Origin: Amoeboaphelidium protococcarum
Taxonomy: Eukaryota; Aphelidiomycota; Aphelidea
Direction: 5' to 3'
NCBI GenBank assembly: GCA_023515745.1
Contig: JALECJ010000003.1
Coordinates: 315,001 to 379,000, forward strand
DNA: 64,000 nt
Every line of letters starts with the position of its first letter. Position 1 is the stretch's first letter. The position numbers and the translations under genes are program-made. The notes under the pieces were generated by a model that was given only the letters and a program-made list of their open reading frames with translations, was not told where the DNA came from and searched no databases. Of this stretch, positions 1-11,437 are shown piece after piece.

Positions 1-3000
1 ATCTTTACTTGTATTGCAAGTTTGCCTTTTCACGGAGAATGGCTTATCTTATCATGAGGTGAGTGCGGACAGTTAGTTGCCTCATTTATCTACAGACTAG
101 TGCTTTGGAATTATGAATTCGTTCTTTACATTTAATGACATATTCGCCGTAGATTTATAATTATACGCTGCTGAATAGGTGCTGACTTTGTATAAGGCTT
201 TCATATTATCTCATGCTGGTCGTGATGATTAATCTACAATGAAGTCCACTGTAAAGTCGCTCACATCGCTGATAAAGCACCTGCTGTCTATCCATTTGTT
301 TCCTCAAGTTGAGCTGCGAAAGTTGCTTGAAAGCGTGTTTGATATATTGTTCATAGCTCTTATGCGATGGCGATTTACAGATACTGTAATGTGGCAGTAT
401 GTATTTGAAGAGCTCAGTAATAAAGACAAATTTCTGAGAAGCTCACCGTTTGTTAATTGTATATGCAGACATCTAAAGATCATTTCGCGTCTCCTCATTA
501 AGCATTATTGTCTTAAAGATTCAGAGTAAGCGTAGCAAAAAAAGAGGACCAAATCCACTATAACTAAAGCTAGAGATTATGTAAATCTGAATGTATCCTA
601 GTCACCACCTCCTGTATAGTCGGACACCAAGCCAAAGATTTAGTATCGTCACAGTGATCCGATTGACATTGGTAAAGATAGAGTTCGATCATCCAGTCAG
701 TCTACGAAAGCTGCAACTATGAGCACTGCTCTGGCAAGTGCTATTAAATCGGAGCTCTTACTTAGTCCTCTGTCGGAGAATGAACTGATTTCGCAGTAAG
801 TACAGACTGCCACCAGCAATAGTGCTTTTTAACAAATTTTGACCAGAATCAAGACTGTTATGTCGCAAGTTTAATTCTATAAAGACTACGAGTCTGAATT
901 TACAGGTGATGGATTAGCTATCAGGGACATCTGGGATTCTGTTACTGCCTAGTTATGTTCCAGACTTGACTATTCCTCTACCTAAGATGCTGTGGTGATG
1001 TCAAAGTTGATAGAATGTTACTCGGAGATTACCGTCTAATTATGTGATGTTCGATGGTAGTAATCTTATGCTGATCATTGCTTAGCTCCGTGTGATGTAT
1101 TTATGAGTGTATTTCGACAGATTTGTTTAAATGTCAAGATGGATGCGTCGCTGGTTGCTCCCGTTATCAAAGGTTACTGTTTGGTCCTGCGTCTAGGTGT
1201 TTGTGATTACAGTGTTCGTTCTAATATTCCTTAGGATTCGTACTCTGACTTTGCCCTTGTTGTCCGCATGTACCTTCTTTAGCCTAAATACGTCAATATT
1301 CTCTTACCTATATGCTCCCATTTGTTCTCCAACGACTCTCTAGTGCCTGATGAAGTTTAGCTTTATATGTTAGAATGCGTGAGGCGGTTTGTATTGTAAG
1401 ATTCTGCAGCGATAGAACCGTTTATAAATGATACACTTGGGTTAGATGTTTCCGGCTTTTAGAATGATAGATGTGAATTAAGTGCTGATTCTATGGACTC
1501 TGGTTTAACTGTCCTATCTGCTATTGTGCCGAGATTGTTTTGTCGATCACTGGAAGTTCAGGATATGGTTGCGCTGAATTCAATTAAACTTGTATAGTAA
1601 TTGCTTCGAGAATCTTTGTAGTTTGAAAAGACCATGAACGTTGTGAAGAGGATATCATTTCTCATGTGTCTCGTCACGTCAATGGCTGTGTCTGGGATGT
1701 CTATCGACTCTCGCAATAGTCAGTGCATCGAGTTCACTGAATTTGCTCTTAATATTATTCTCAACTAGCTCTACACGTCGTCATTGGATGTTATTCATAT
1801 ATCGGTGGATTGTCTTACTCTGCTGTCTCTGGTTGCCTCATACGATGCGTTCGCCAATGATGCCTACAAAGGAGTTATCAATAAGTTATCAGGAGCCATT
1901 TTAGAGTAAATGTACTTCAGAAGTGGCTCATCTGGCTCATAAATTAATGTCATCATTTCTGTAAGGTTGTTATACTGTTTAATGGCTTGGATTTCTTAAA
2001 TGCCTCAGTTGGTCTGCAGCGATTTATAGCTTATGAAGTAGATATGCGAAGTTGTCGATAATGGCATTCATTATGAAGTTGCTAAAGACTATAAGGCTCA
2101 CCCTGAGTAATCTGTGGACTCTGAGTCGTAATCTTCCTCAGGTGATGATGATCAGCTGAGTCCCTTGAAAGTGAATGATTCTGCTGTGGACAGCTCGGCC
2201 GTTCGTAGTGCTGCTCAACATGTATTATGGTAACTCTTGTCAAAGATTGGCTCTCTTTCTCCTTCTACGTATGGAGGAGGCAGTTTTATTTGGTAATTAA
2301 AGGAGGTGTCTGACTCTGTGTAAAGTGAATAGTTAAACTCAATGCAATCCACTCTGCAGAGTTAATCACCTTCTCAAGCTGTACCATAGCGAAATTTTAT
2401 GGATTCTTCTATTGTCGATTAACAATCTCCGCTCAATCGATGGATTGGTAAGAGGGAAGCGGTGAAGGTTGCACTAATATACGTTGGCTCGGGGCAGGAT
2501 AATGAGTGTTCTATTCTGTAAAATGACATTCAATCAGGGAATATCAGTAGTCGATACGAGTGGTTTGCACATCAAATAGGCAAAGAAGTGGAGTTGTCGT
2601 CGTATAAAGGTTATGTTGGAGGATTGGAAAGATCAGGTTCTTCTGGTAGGACAGCTATATGTTATCACAGTGATCTGGTTGAAATTGTGTATCACGACGT
2701 TACTAGAATGCCGTCAGACCCAGAAGATCCGCGTTAGATTAAGAAGAAGCGTCACATTGGCAATGACCATGTTCACATCGTCTGGGATGAGCATAGTAAG
2801 CTGTACAGGAATGGCACCATAGCTGGCGATTACGGTAATGTCGTCATTATAATTCGACCGCCCAGTGCAGATTAGAAAGAACAAGATTATTTCACCATAC
2901 GAATATACAAAGATTCCAAGTTGCCAATGTTTGGTCCTCTCCTGGATGGTTCAATAGTGCATGCATAATCGCTGGCTAGTCTTGTGCGATCCACAGCTGT

Positions 3001-3295
3001 TAATGCGTATCGGGCGACTCTGCTCATGAACTTTCACCAGAAAGAGTCGTATGTTGCAGGCTCAAATTTGACCAAAGACTCTCATTACACCTCCCCTATG
3101 TTGTACAAGTATCCCTTCGAAGATCGCGAGCGATAATTGATTGAACGATTCTAAACTTACAGCCGCATACATCCTGAATAAGTTCTCAAAGCCAAGGAGT
3201 TTTAATTGGACTTCACAAGTCTCAAGTTTACACCTCAAGACCTTAATTTGTACGTTTGCAAGTTAATATCCGATGTCAATACAATACAAAAATGA
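1..3295 (+). CDS. TSC2: Tuberin (TSC2)-like RapGAP, 5' end uncertain or outside window
   Basis: GTPase-activating protein of the TSC complex, which switches off Rheb and so restrains TOR signalling. Read with TAA/TAG as Gln, one frame stays open from the left edge to TGA at 3293-3295. The C-terminal RapGAP domain lies at about nt 2430-3130. It contains the block [14 protein letters not shown], whose Asn is the Asn-thumb that attacks GTP in this family, and the block FGPLLDGS followed by [12 protein letters not shown], both typical of tuberin. The preceding 750 residues are helical and low in recognisable motifs, as in tuberin. The protein is at least about 1060 residues against roughly 1800 in animals, so more sequence may lie upstream. 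ATG at 113 is the first Met in frame. GAG|GTGAGT at 58-59 with an acceptor at 99-100 would make a 42-nt intron that keeps the frame. Identity is firm from the RapGAP domain; the N-terminus is open. Confidence 0.85.
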
Positions 3296-3382
3296 TGCCA
3301 CCCTTTAATATTTACATATTGCTCGTTAACATTAATATTTTCATCAGATATTGACTTGTAGCTTTCACGCGTTAGGGCCATA

Positions 3383-5267
3383 ATGATCGCAGCGCTGATA
3401 TAGTTGAAATCTCCTTTCATCATCGCTCAAGTGATAAATGAAATGTTTCGAACAAAAATTGGGCTTGAAATTCACGCGTAACTCAGAGCTAATGCTAAGC
3501 TATTTTCTGGTACGTATATTAGTATTCTAGATTATCTGTATCATATCTTGTTCATAAACTTCATACAGTATGTAGATACTTAGATCGCTGGTCATTTGAC
3601 TCAAATCTCTCCTAATAGCTGCATAAATTCAATCGATTTGGCTCTACCTGGAACTCTGCCGGTATGTTGATTGTTAATCTTGTTGTAGTTCTCCTATTTA
3701 TGAGTATGATACATTATAATTTGACATGTAGAGGTTTCCATTGGAGTATAATGTCCTGAGGCGCGTTAATTTACTGGCTAAAGTGCTTAAATGTTAAGTG
3801 AATCTCTAGAGTCGATTTGATCGTAAGCATTACTTTTATCATGATCTTCCTCAAGGCTATCAGATTACTCAAAAGTATGAGCCAATTGCAAGGGATGGAA
3901 TACTCAAAATTTTTAGAGATTCAGACTATTAGAACGCGACTGATATTCGGATATCGTAACTTTAGCTGGAGCAAGATACGGCCAAATCAATCATAATGAA
4001 GTCGTCGTCTATCGCAGACGGTCATGGTGATGAGAATCATAGTGGTAATAGAGATGTGATTGCCATTGATCATAATCGCGCCGGCATTGGTCTTGTGGAA
4101 ATAGTAACATTGCCAGATTTTGAGAGTAGTTTCCAGGTGGTGTAGTTTATCAAAAAGTTGTCATGGATTTTGAGGTCTTTTGACATTTCAGATGCCAACA
4201 TGGATGAAGGATCTTTGCGGGTGGATGTTAACATATCCATTAGTGAATCTGGATCAAAATAAGATACTTTATCACCATCATCATCATAATCATCATCACC
4301 ATATCAGATGGGCGTCAAGTGTGAGATTAAGAATTTAAATAGTCTGAAAAGTGTACAGGATGCGATTGATGCTGAAAGAGAACGGTAAATTGAACTCAAA
4401 TCTAGTGGTGGAGTGGTTGAGGCTTGTACATTGTCATTCGATGATGAGCTTGGCGTCACAGTTCCCATGAGAGTTAAAGACGAATTGACAGATTATAGAT
4501 ACATCCCGGATCCTGAACTACCCCCATTTGGTCATCTTCTTGATTAAATATCCATAAGCGCATAGTTGGAAGATTACACTCGATACATTGATTATGAAAT
4601 TGAATCTGCTGACTCTGCTCGAAGTATTTCACCTCAGCTTATCAACAATTTGCGCGCAATACCTGGTGCATTCGAGTATCTCATGGCTATATGTGCTACT
4701 TTAGATGATTATGTATTGCAGAAGAGGTAAAAGTTATAGAAATATGCCGCCAATATAATAATGAACGAATTGCAGGGAGAGATGGTGAGTCGCGATATAA
4801 CTTTAGCTCGTTACCAGTTTGAGCATGAAAGAACTGGTATCTAACAAGATGCTGATGACTTTGTGATACCGGTAGACCTGGTGCGTGGACTTGCCATTGC
4901 TATGGAAGAGAAGAAGATATTTCATCACCATCTCAAGCCCATAGTCTGTAAATATCTGGATTAATCGATGAAGACGAGTCCATCTGATACCAGATTTGCC
5001 GTAGAAGATTACGTGAATAAGAATAGCAATTTGGCTGAAGATAAACTGAGAGATGTTATCGACAACATCCTACAGTCTAATCCAAAAACCGTATCTCAGT
5101 TGATAAAGGTGCAATAGAATCCATAATCAGCCAAGAGTAAGAAGCAGTTGGCCAAAATTGAAGTATTTCTCATGGGCCAGACAATGAGAGCACTCAATTA
5201 AAATGCTGATCCTGCTGTGGTGCAGAGCCATCTTTAATAATATTTATCTGAAAAGTATAAGCTCTGA
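3383..5267 (+). CDS. GATB: Mitochondrial glutamyl-tRNA(Gln) amidotransferase subunit B
   Basis: Subunit B of GatCAB, which converts Glu-tRNA(Gln) to Gln-tRNA(Gln) in mitochondria. Three exons join into 582 residues: introns at 3510-3575 (66 nt) and 3662-3731 (70 nt), both GT-AG. Diagnostic blocks are [10 protein letters not shown] near the start, [54 protein letters not shown] and the C-terminal tail domain ending near [11 protein letters not shown]. The first intron is a multiple of three with no TGA, but splicing it out restores the normal spacing between LFS and LPGTLP seen in human GATB. I chose ATG 3383 because it gives a short hydrophobic/basic leader suitable for mitochondrial import; ATG 3443 is the alternative. 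Stop TGA 5265-5267 lies 75 nt from the convergent TMA7 stop. Many UAR codons fall inside the conserved core. Confidence 0.93.
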
Positions 5268-5342
5268 ATACTTGAACACAATCCAGGATATCTATCATAA
5301 TTTAAGAGGACAATGTCATTGAATAGAATATATATTCTAGAA

Positions 5343-5598
5343 TCACTTTTTACCACTCTTTTTAATTCCACCACCAACTACATACATAATTAAAAATAAA
5401 ACAGAATTAATACTATATAGTAATCATAACAATCCTACGTAATGGTCCACGACCGGAAGCTTTAGCTTATAACTCCTTAATCTTGGCCTGTTCCTCCTTC
5501 TGCTTCCTCTTGAATTCAATATCATCTTCATCCAAGTCTTTGTTCGCATTCTTGGCCTTCTTCAATGGCTTCAATTTTCCTCCTTATCTACCACTCAT
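5343..5598 (-). CDS. TMA7: Translation machinery-associated protein TMA7
   Basis: Small ribosome-associated protein (TMA7/CCDC72 family). It is 64 residues after removing an intron at 5378-5438 (61 nt, GT-AG on the minus strand), the usual family length. The N-terminus MSGRQGGKLKPLKKAKN and the conserved tail GGGIKKSGKK frame a Lys/Glu-rich central helix, exactly the family pattern. The intron falls just after the conserved GRGPL segment. Start ATG is the complement of 5596-5598 and the stop TGA is the complement of 5343-5345. The gene is convergent with GATB and divergent from mL38. The short exon 2 (35 nt) would be missed without both the altered code and splicing. Confidence 0.95.
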
Positions 5599-5820
5599 AT
5601 TTTATTACTATTTTACTACTACGAAATTCCAATATCTAATACAATCCAAAAAGAATAAGAAAAGCTGATGAATTCGGTTCAATTTGAGCGCGCGTTTAAA
5701 AGGGAAAAGTAGAAGAAAGCTTTCAGTAGATCTTGAGCTTTTGCAGTAACGGCAAGTTGGACTTATTTTATAAGTCTATTAAGAAAAGAGAGTGATATAA
5801 AAATAGTCGATAAAAGAGCC

Positions 5821-6948
5821 ATGCTACGTTCTAGTCGCGTTTTATAAAATTTGAAATTCTAGCGTAATCTCTAATAAGTGGTATCACATAATGATGGCAA
5901 ACTGGCGTAACTGAAGATGCTTTAGGCTGAGATATAGGCTGCTTAAAAGACCGGCGCTGATGATGATAATAATAATCTTTAGAGTCTATTATCTGAATAT
6001 GCCGTTCTCAAATTGCAACTTGAGCCTGAATTACACAAGTCTAATGATACAATTGGACTATTTGATAAGCCGCTGTTGGAAGTGAAAGCTAGCTGGCACA
6101 TGAATGATGAAGAGTATAGACGCGCGTATGGATTTGAGAGGACGGCGATTATGGCGCGTTACTTTCATGTTTTGCGTGATGTTCTACCCATAAAGACGGC
6201 TTCTCTGTTTCCCTCTGCTTTTGATGTTATTGGTAAATAATAATAATAATAACTTGATATCGCTGATGGAGATGTGAAAGAATTCAAGGCTGGATTCAAG
6301 AATCTGAGAGTGTCTTTTGATGGAGAGGGTAGTAATGTGCTACGAGGCAATGTAATTTCTGCATCATAGACCTGTACTGGTAAACCGTCCATCTCTTTTG
6401 ACATGGATAATGAAAATACACTGTACACCTTTATGATGGTAGATGCAGATTATCCCTTGGATTCCCAATAAGTCGTTCAACCGCTTCCACTTTATATACG
6501 TTCTAATATAAAACACGGTGATGTAGACGGTGTTGAAGTGATGCCATTCGTTCCACCGCATCCTTAGAGCGGTACTGGTATGCATCGCTATGTTTGTCTG
6601 CTATTATAATAGACTTCTAATGCTGTATTTACAAAAGAAGATATTAGACAAGAGTTGTAATTTTGTTCCTGGAATGCGTAGTAGTTCTTGGAGAAGAGGG
6701 AGGATCTTGTAGTGAGAGGACTATCGTTCTTCAGATAATCTTATGAAGATTAAATCGTGCCGCAGTTGTACAAAGACGGATGCGTTCTAATGCCTCGCTC
6801 CCTTGCCGTTAATGGTAATAATGATTCTCTCAACTCATAGGATCAGGATCTTGTCGTCGTTGACCAGGAGCCAGTGTATGGACGCGTACTCGAACGGAGT
6901 TGGGAAAATGTCATGAAGGCTCGCGTTTACAAATACGCGTTTCAGTGA
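5821..6948 (+). CDS. MRPL38: Mitochondrial large-subunit ribosomal protein mL38 (PEBP-fold)
   Basis: Component of the mitochondrial ribosome central protuberance. It has 375 residues (human about 380), no introns and stop TGA 6946-6948. The first 17 residues (MLRSSRVLQNLKFQRNL) are basic and free of acidic residues, as expected for a mitochondrial presequence, which supports ATG 5821. The C-terminal half is a phosphatidylethanolamine-binding-protein fold: YTFMMVDADYPL, then the segment with PPHPQSGTGMHRYV, typical of PEBP and of mL38. Residues about 140-144 are five Gln in a row, all written TAA (6238-6252). A helical N-terminal extension before the PEBP fold distinguishes mL38 from ordinary PEBPs. 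Confidence 0.9.
6238..6252 (+). repeat. Run of five TAA codons = polyGln inside mL38
   Basis: Five consecutive in-frame TAA triplets inside the mL38 gene, followed by Leu. Under the standard code this would be five tandem stops; here it encodes Gln5. The surrounding protein is continuous on both sides and the PEBP fold follows about 60 residues later, so the run is translated. It looks like a trinucleotide microsatellite tolerated because TAA is sense. Confidence 0.8.
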
Positions 6949-7463
6949 CTGGGCATAATAAATAATAAAATAAAGTCAATTAAATATATAGCTATCTAGT
7001 GTTTTTTTTCTTCAAGTTCTCATATTGTCCAGATTAATCTGCTGCAGTGTTAAAGTAGTATCGTACTGTGCTGCAATTACAATTTTCTGTTGAAAGTATG
7101 TTGCACAGACCAATGTAGCAAGAGCGCTTGAAGGAGCAAGATGTTAAAATGTTACAGGAGAGACAGTAAGAGTATCAAAAGTTGAAGCTGTAGTAATCTC
7201 AAACACAAGAATAACAATAGCTGTCGAATGATAAACGTACTGTGTAAGGGAAATAAAAATGATGTTCCTGTCTCAATACACACCTTCTTAGTATATTTCA
7301 ACGACATAATACATAATTATTATTTAAGCTGGTCTCGCTTACAAAGTATTTACAGTACTCACAAGCTACTTTCAAATTGAGGTTTCCACCTTAGAGATAT
7401 CAAGCTGAGATTCGAGTTTTCTTCGCTGAAGATTTCTCCCAAATCGCGTTAAATATAAGGATA
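6949..7463. other. Intergenic stretch with one weak small reading frame
   Basis: 515 bases between mL38 and the TMEM14 gene. It includes a T-rich run near 7000, likely 3' sequence of mL38, and a short Gln-rich frame at 7098-7262 listed separately. Otherwise I see nothing coding on either strand. Confidence 0.6.
7098..7262 (+). CDS. Possible 54-residue Gln/Lys-rich peptide
   Basis: The frame starts MLHRPMQQERLKEQ and continues as a charged, Gln-rich helix to TGA at 7260-7262; about a quarter of its codons are UAR or CAR. I do not recognise a family. In a code with a single stop codon, frames of 50-60 codons are expected by chance, so this is weak. The compositional bias towards Gln, Lys and Glu without Cys or Trp is the only argument for it. 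A GT-AG intron downstream could extend it. Confidence 0.25.
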
Positions 7464-7883
7464 ATGGCTGAACATTTAAGCTTTACCATGGCTGGACTGT
7501 GTAAGAATATTTTTGTATACAGCTTATGAAATTAGTGTTCATGTAGGCTCTGTTGGCGGTCTTGCGGGATACATCAGTAAACGTTCCAAACCATCTCTGT
7601 TCGCAGGAGTCGGTATTGGTCTTGCATACGCGTATACTGGTTACATGTTCTAGCAAGGCAGTGATTATGGACATGAAGCCGCCTTAGGTATGATATAGTT
7701 TTTGCTCTTATTAACTCCAATTTGTACAATCAATGTGCTGTAGTGGTTAGTCTGCTGTTGACTGGAGCCATGTTGCCTCGAGGATTGAGAACGCGTAAGA
7801 TGATGCCTCTTCTTGTTGGCACTCTAGGCGCTATAAATTCAGTTTATCACATCAAGAGAATTTATGACTTTAAATTTGCATGA
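7464..7883 (+). CDS. TMEM14 family small membrane protein
   Basis: TMEM14/UPF0136 family, four-helix membrane proteins of mitochondria or chloroplasts (human TMEM14C helps porphyrin import). Three exons give 105 residues (family about 110): introns 7501-7546 (46 nt) and 7688-7743 (56 nt). Helices alternate with glycine-rich stretches: SVGGLAGYISKRSKPSLFAG, GVGIGLAYAYTGYMF, VVSLLLTGAMLP and RTRKMMPLLVGTLGAINSVY. The RTRKMMPLL segment corresponds to the family hallmark before the last helix. An alternative acceptor at about 7522 would add eight residues in the same frame. Stop TGA 7881-7883 lies 34 nt from the convergent SLX1 stop. Confidence 0.85.
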
Positions 7884-7917
7884 TCACGTATGTGTGAAAG
7901 GATAATTTTTGATAAAT

Positions 7918-9012
7918 TCAATCTATAGTTGTAGATAGCACATCTTTGTAGTCATCTTGGTTTCCTAAATCATCTTCATCATCGTCATCATCACTAATCC
8001 GCGCCTGATTAAATGCAATGTCAGACACAACATCTGAATCGTCGCCATTGTCCATTGATCTTCCTTCAATAAGAGCTTTGTGCCACGTGCGAACTTTTAG
8101 TCCACGTATCAAGTCTGCCCACCACAGATCCAATTTACAATTTGGACACTGGCCATGTTTAGGCAGTAGAACCGACCCCACATCTTTACCTTCGATTTTC
8201 AGGAAATACTGCGCCATACAGAAAAGGTGACATGTGCTTTGGCATTGCAACTTGCGACACACGACAAATGTCTAAGGCAGCGATAAATCTATAGGATGTC
8301 CACATAAATGACAATCAATTTCAAAACATCTCTGGATCATGTCTTTGTACTATGTAAGGACTACGGTGTTGTCGAAATGTAAGCGGTCTTGGAGATCCTG
8401 AGCAAGAGATCGGAAATGACCATACGTGAATATAACATTGTCCCACGTAACAAACTTTATCCACTCCTTTTAGTAATATTTCTTCTACACGCCTGACATG
8501 TCGAAAGAGCTGTTGACAATGGCCATTGTTTCAGCACAAGAATCGGTAAAGATGTGAACACGCAATGACCACCTATCCCATTTAGGACTGTTGAGTAGTA
8601 AACTTAGCATCATTATGCATTCTTATAGAGTTCTGGCCTGACCTCGTTTTCTTCTACGTCCATTATTATCACTCTTATCGGCGTTACTTTATTCGGTCTA
8701 CCTCCAAACATACGCAAAGTCCTTCGATTCATGCGGATGCTACAGAGCCCATTCAAATTTAAGACAAGACTTTCGATCCAGAAATCCGTATGTGAACAAG
8801 ACCATTTCCCAGGGTCTTTTAGTTATAGGAGCAATGGCATCTTTCTTATAGAACTTTTTACATTTGGCAGTTTTCTTTGCACCACCAACGATCAGGCCAT
8901 TGTGTTGCTGTAGGCGTCTGATTGGATCCGGTGTCGAGCCAATATAATAAGATTTGGTGTGCGATGAATACAGAATATACACAACGAAGAAATTTTACGG
9001 TACTTGGTCCAT
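7918..9012 (-). CDS. SLX1: SLX1 structure-specific endonuclease (GIY-YIG plus RING-type finger)
   Basis: Catalytic subunit of the SLX1-SLX4 nuclease that cuts branched DNA such as Holliday junctions and 5' flaps. It has 364 residues, no introns, start complement of 9010-9012. The N-terminal GIY-YIG domain shows VYILYSS, then SYYIGSTPDPIRRLQQHN with the catalytic Arg, and the catalytic Glu in LKFEWALQHP. The C-terminal third is the SLX1 zinc finger: paired Cys and Cys/His groups in CHLCGH, CRKLQCQSTCH and HGQCPNC. A very acidic Asp/Glu patch lies near the C-terminus. The protein is longer than yeast Slx1 because of the Asp-rich tail. Several in-frame TAA/TAG codons join what otherwise look like separate fragments. 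Confidence 0.95.
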
Positions 9013-9194
9013 ACTTATTCTGCTACCAGGTGCCTTTTAAGAGGAAGATACTGATGTTGTTGTTGGTGCAAAATAATACAAGATAATTGGAGAATGGTTG
9101 AAACACGAAAAATTGAAACCGCGTCGAGTCGGACTGTTTCAAGTAAATCGAAATCAAAATCGAGCTTGAGAAATCATATTGCCTTGTTTTATCA

Positions 9195-9647
9195 TCATTT
9201 TTTGCAGCATTTGAAGCAGCTGATAGTACCTTTCAGCGCCATATAGATGATTCCGGACACACACAGGCAGCCCAGTATGGACAGCACTAAAGAAACGATA
9301 ATGGTAGTCAGAAGTGCTTGTGAGATGGCCTATCCTACTTGAGCCGTTGTTTCGTCTACGACACATTTCATCGACGACGACGTACCATTCAGCATTGAGG
9401 AGTCAATTTTACACAGGCCTGATACACACTGATCATTGGAAGTGCACATGCTCCCCAACTCAAATTTATTGGCACATAGGCCGGTGGAATTTCCTGTAGA
9501 GGTGGTTGAGTTGATAGCATCAAGCTAACAAAATTGGTATCCCAAACAGCCCGACGCGTCACTGCATTATGAGCTTGATGATTGTTGAACCAAAGCAAAT
9601 GCTTGCAAAGGAATACTGAAAATATGTAAAGCAATGAGCAGTTGCAT
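9195..9647 (-). CDS. Secreted-type single-pass membrane protein, Cys-rich ectodomain
   Basis: 150 residues, no family recognised. The N-terminus MQLLIALHIFSIPLQAFA is a classic signal peptide. The lumenal or extracellular part (about residues 20-95) holds ten Cys and several N-x-S/T sites (NSTTSTGNSTG). The pattern CTSNDQCVSGLCK recalls small disulfide-rich EGF- or Dickkopf-like modules. A hydrophobic helix (ALLTTIIVSLVLSILGCLCV) leads to a short cytoplasmic tail ending in CFKCCKK, which looks suited to palmitoylation. It is next to another signal-peptide protein on the same strand, with 184 nt between. Probably a lineage-specific surface protein. Confidence 0.7.
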
Positions 9648-9831
9648 CTTTATTATTAGATATCATTACAAAAGAAATGAGATGTTGTGAGTTTTTCAAT
9701 TTATCGTTTGTTATAAATCGAATTTCAAACTAATGATCTAAGGTGAAAATATCCGAGAACGTATGCTATTAAAATTTCATTACTGTATTCAAATTCAAAA
9801 CATTATACTTTCATCAATCGATAGGGGTATT

Positions 9832-10644
9832 TCAATCGAACCTACGCAACTCACTTCCATCACGGCCTCCTCTGCGCCACTAACCATCGGGACCCATGGT
9901 GTATCCACGAGCTATCATATTCTTGACATGTTCGATTAAACGGTAATTCGAATTTGGCCGATCTTCGCCCTAAGACGTAGCCGCTGAACTACTTCCGGCG
10001 CCACCTGCTGTACTACTCCCGGCGCCAGCTGAGCCAGAGGCTTATGGAGGAGGAGCCGTAAATTGATTAGTGTCATAATTATACCAAACCCGCTCACCTT
10101 AGCGATTACGGCCCAAATATTATACCGGATTAGGATTATTTGTGTGTCGGGAAAAGGTTCTGCCAGTATTCACATTCAAGTAATTATTAGGACCCGTTTA
10201 GACAACCCCATTACCATGATCAACTGGTTAGAAAGCTGGTGTCGAAGGTGGCCCACCACCAGGTTAAGAAGGAGGGCCTGAGGGAGAAGATGTTCCAGTA
10301 GGAGTGGGAGCCTTTAAACCGCGACCAGTAGCTGCAGGATTCCCAGGAGCGCCAACAGCAGCGGGTTTAGCAGGTTACTGCTTGTTAGTCTAAGCGGGCT
10401 TGGAGTTAGTATTCTGCTACTTGGCAGGCCCAACTGGAGATGATTTCGTTTGAGAGGAAGTGGCCGCTTATTACTGCTACTATGTAGACTAAGCAGGGCC
10501 ACCTACAGACGGTCGTCTGGTAGGTTTACGATGAGGAGCAGGAGGAGGCTTAGAGCCGTCGGGTTTTTTTTAGGTGCCTTTCGCAGACTCAGTGGCTGAG
10601 AGCACCAGCATGGTGAACATCATAATTAAAAATGCAAATCTCAT
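9832..10644 (-). CDS. Secreted Pro/Gln/Ser-rich protein with a short globular tail
   Basis: 270 residues, no family recognised. The signal peptide is MRFAFLIMMFTMLVLSATES. A long low-complexity region rich in Pro, Gln, Ser, Thr and Lys follows (about 25-135), many of its Gln written TAA or TAG. Then comes a more structured part with NNYLNVNTGRTF and YLGRNRQGERVWYNYDTN (about 145-190), a second Gly/Ser/Ala-rich linker, and a basic tail with NMIARGYTMGPDGQWRRGG. The YDTN and GPDGQW segments look like short WW- or PEGA-like modules, but I cannot assign them. Start is the complement of 10642-10644; stop TGA is the complement of 9832-9834. Could be a cell-wall, mucin-like or effector protein. Confidence 0.7.
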
Positions 10645-11437
10645 AGTGATATTGCGATGATAGAGTTTTAAAGTAAATGCAAAGAGAAAGATAATCATTC
10701 ACAATCCAGCTTTTATACTGCCCATGTCGTGACCAAATGTAACCGTAGAACTCCTTTCCAATCACACAACAATGTGAGAAATCACCACTAATCACAGATC
10801 TCTGGGTGACATTCAAGATTGTACCACCAAAAATTGTATATTCATGGTATATTCAAAATTGAAATATAGTAGGCACAAATTAGTCGAATTATCGCACATA
10901 TCACATGAATTTCTTCTGTTTGATACTACTACAAAATATACCCATAATACAGCAAGTTTCCGATCTAATACCATCTATCTCTTGATCTCTTGGTCAACAT
11001 TTGTAATGGTTTCTCTCACTATACTTAGTAATACATGTGAGGTTACACGTATTTGTGTCACATCTTTTCTCTTCATCCTTCCATCAATATTTAAACTTCG
11101 ATAAAAAAATCACACTTTACTACAAAATCGCGCTGTTAATACACCAGGATATAGCGGAGGTTGCATATTCAGTATAAAAGTCGTGGCGATATCTATCGAA
11201 TGCTCTTTCCAGCGGTGATTTCGTAAGATTTAGTTTACAATTTCATCACTGCTTGTCTACGACTTATCCATTGTAACTCCATTCAGCAGTGCTCTAAACA
11301 CATGCGACTATGAATTTTGACGCGTTACATCAACCCGGCCCCATCCAAAAATAATCTTCTCGCGTAGATGTACGATTATACCACCTTATACGGCACAGCT
11401 TTTAAATAAGCATCCTTAATTCATTGAAACCATCAGA
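10645..11437. other. 793-bp intergenic stretch, no firm gene
   Basis: AT-rich sequence between two genes transcribed outward. A 104-codon frame on the minus strand (11110-11424) starts only 13 nt from the DSCC1 start codon and is listed separately as doubtful. The rest has frequent TGA in all frames and no recognisable protein signature. Presumably it holds the promoters of the secreted protein and DSCC1. Confidence 0.55.
11110..11424 (-). CDS. Doubtful 104-residue reading frame upstream of DSCC1
   Basis: An open frame from ATG (complement 11422-11424) to TGA (complement 11110-11112), with normal-looking composition including Trp and Cys (KIIFGWGRVDVTRQN near residue 27, SSDEIVNQILRNHRW near 58). 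I recognise no family. The start codon would sit 13 nt from the DSCC1 ATG on the other strand, which leaves no room for separate 5' leaders. With only one stop codon, such frames arise often by chance. Confidence 0.2.
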
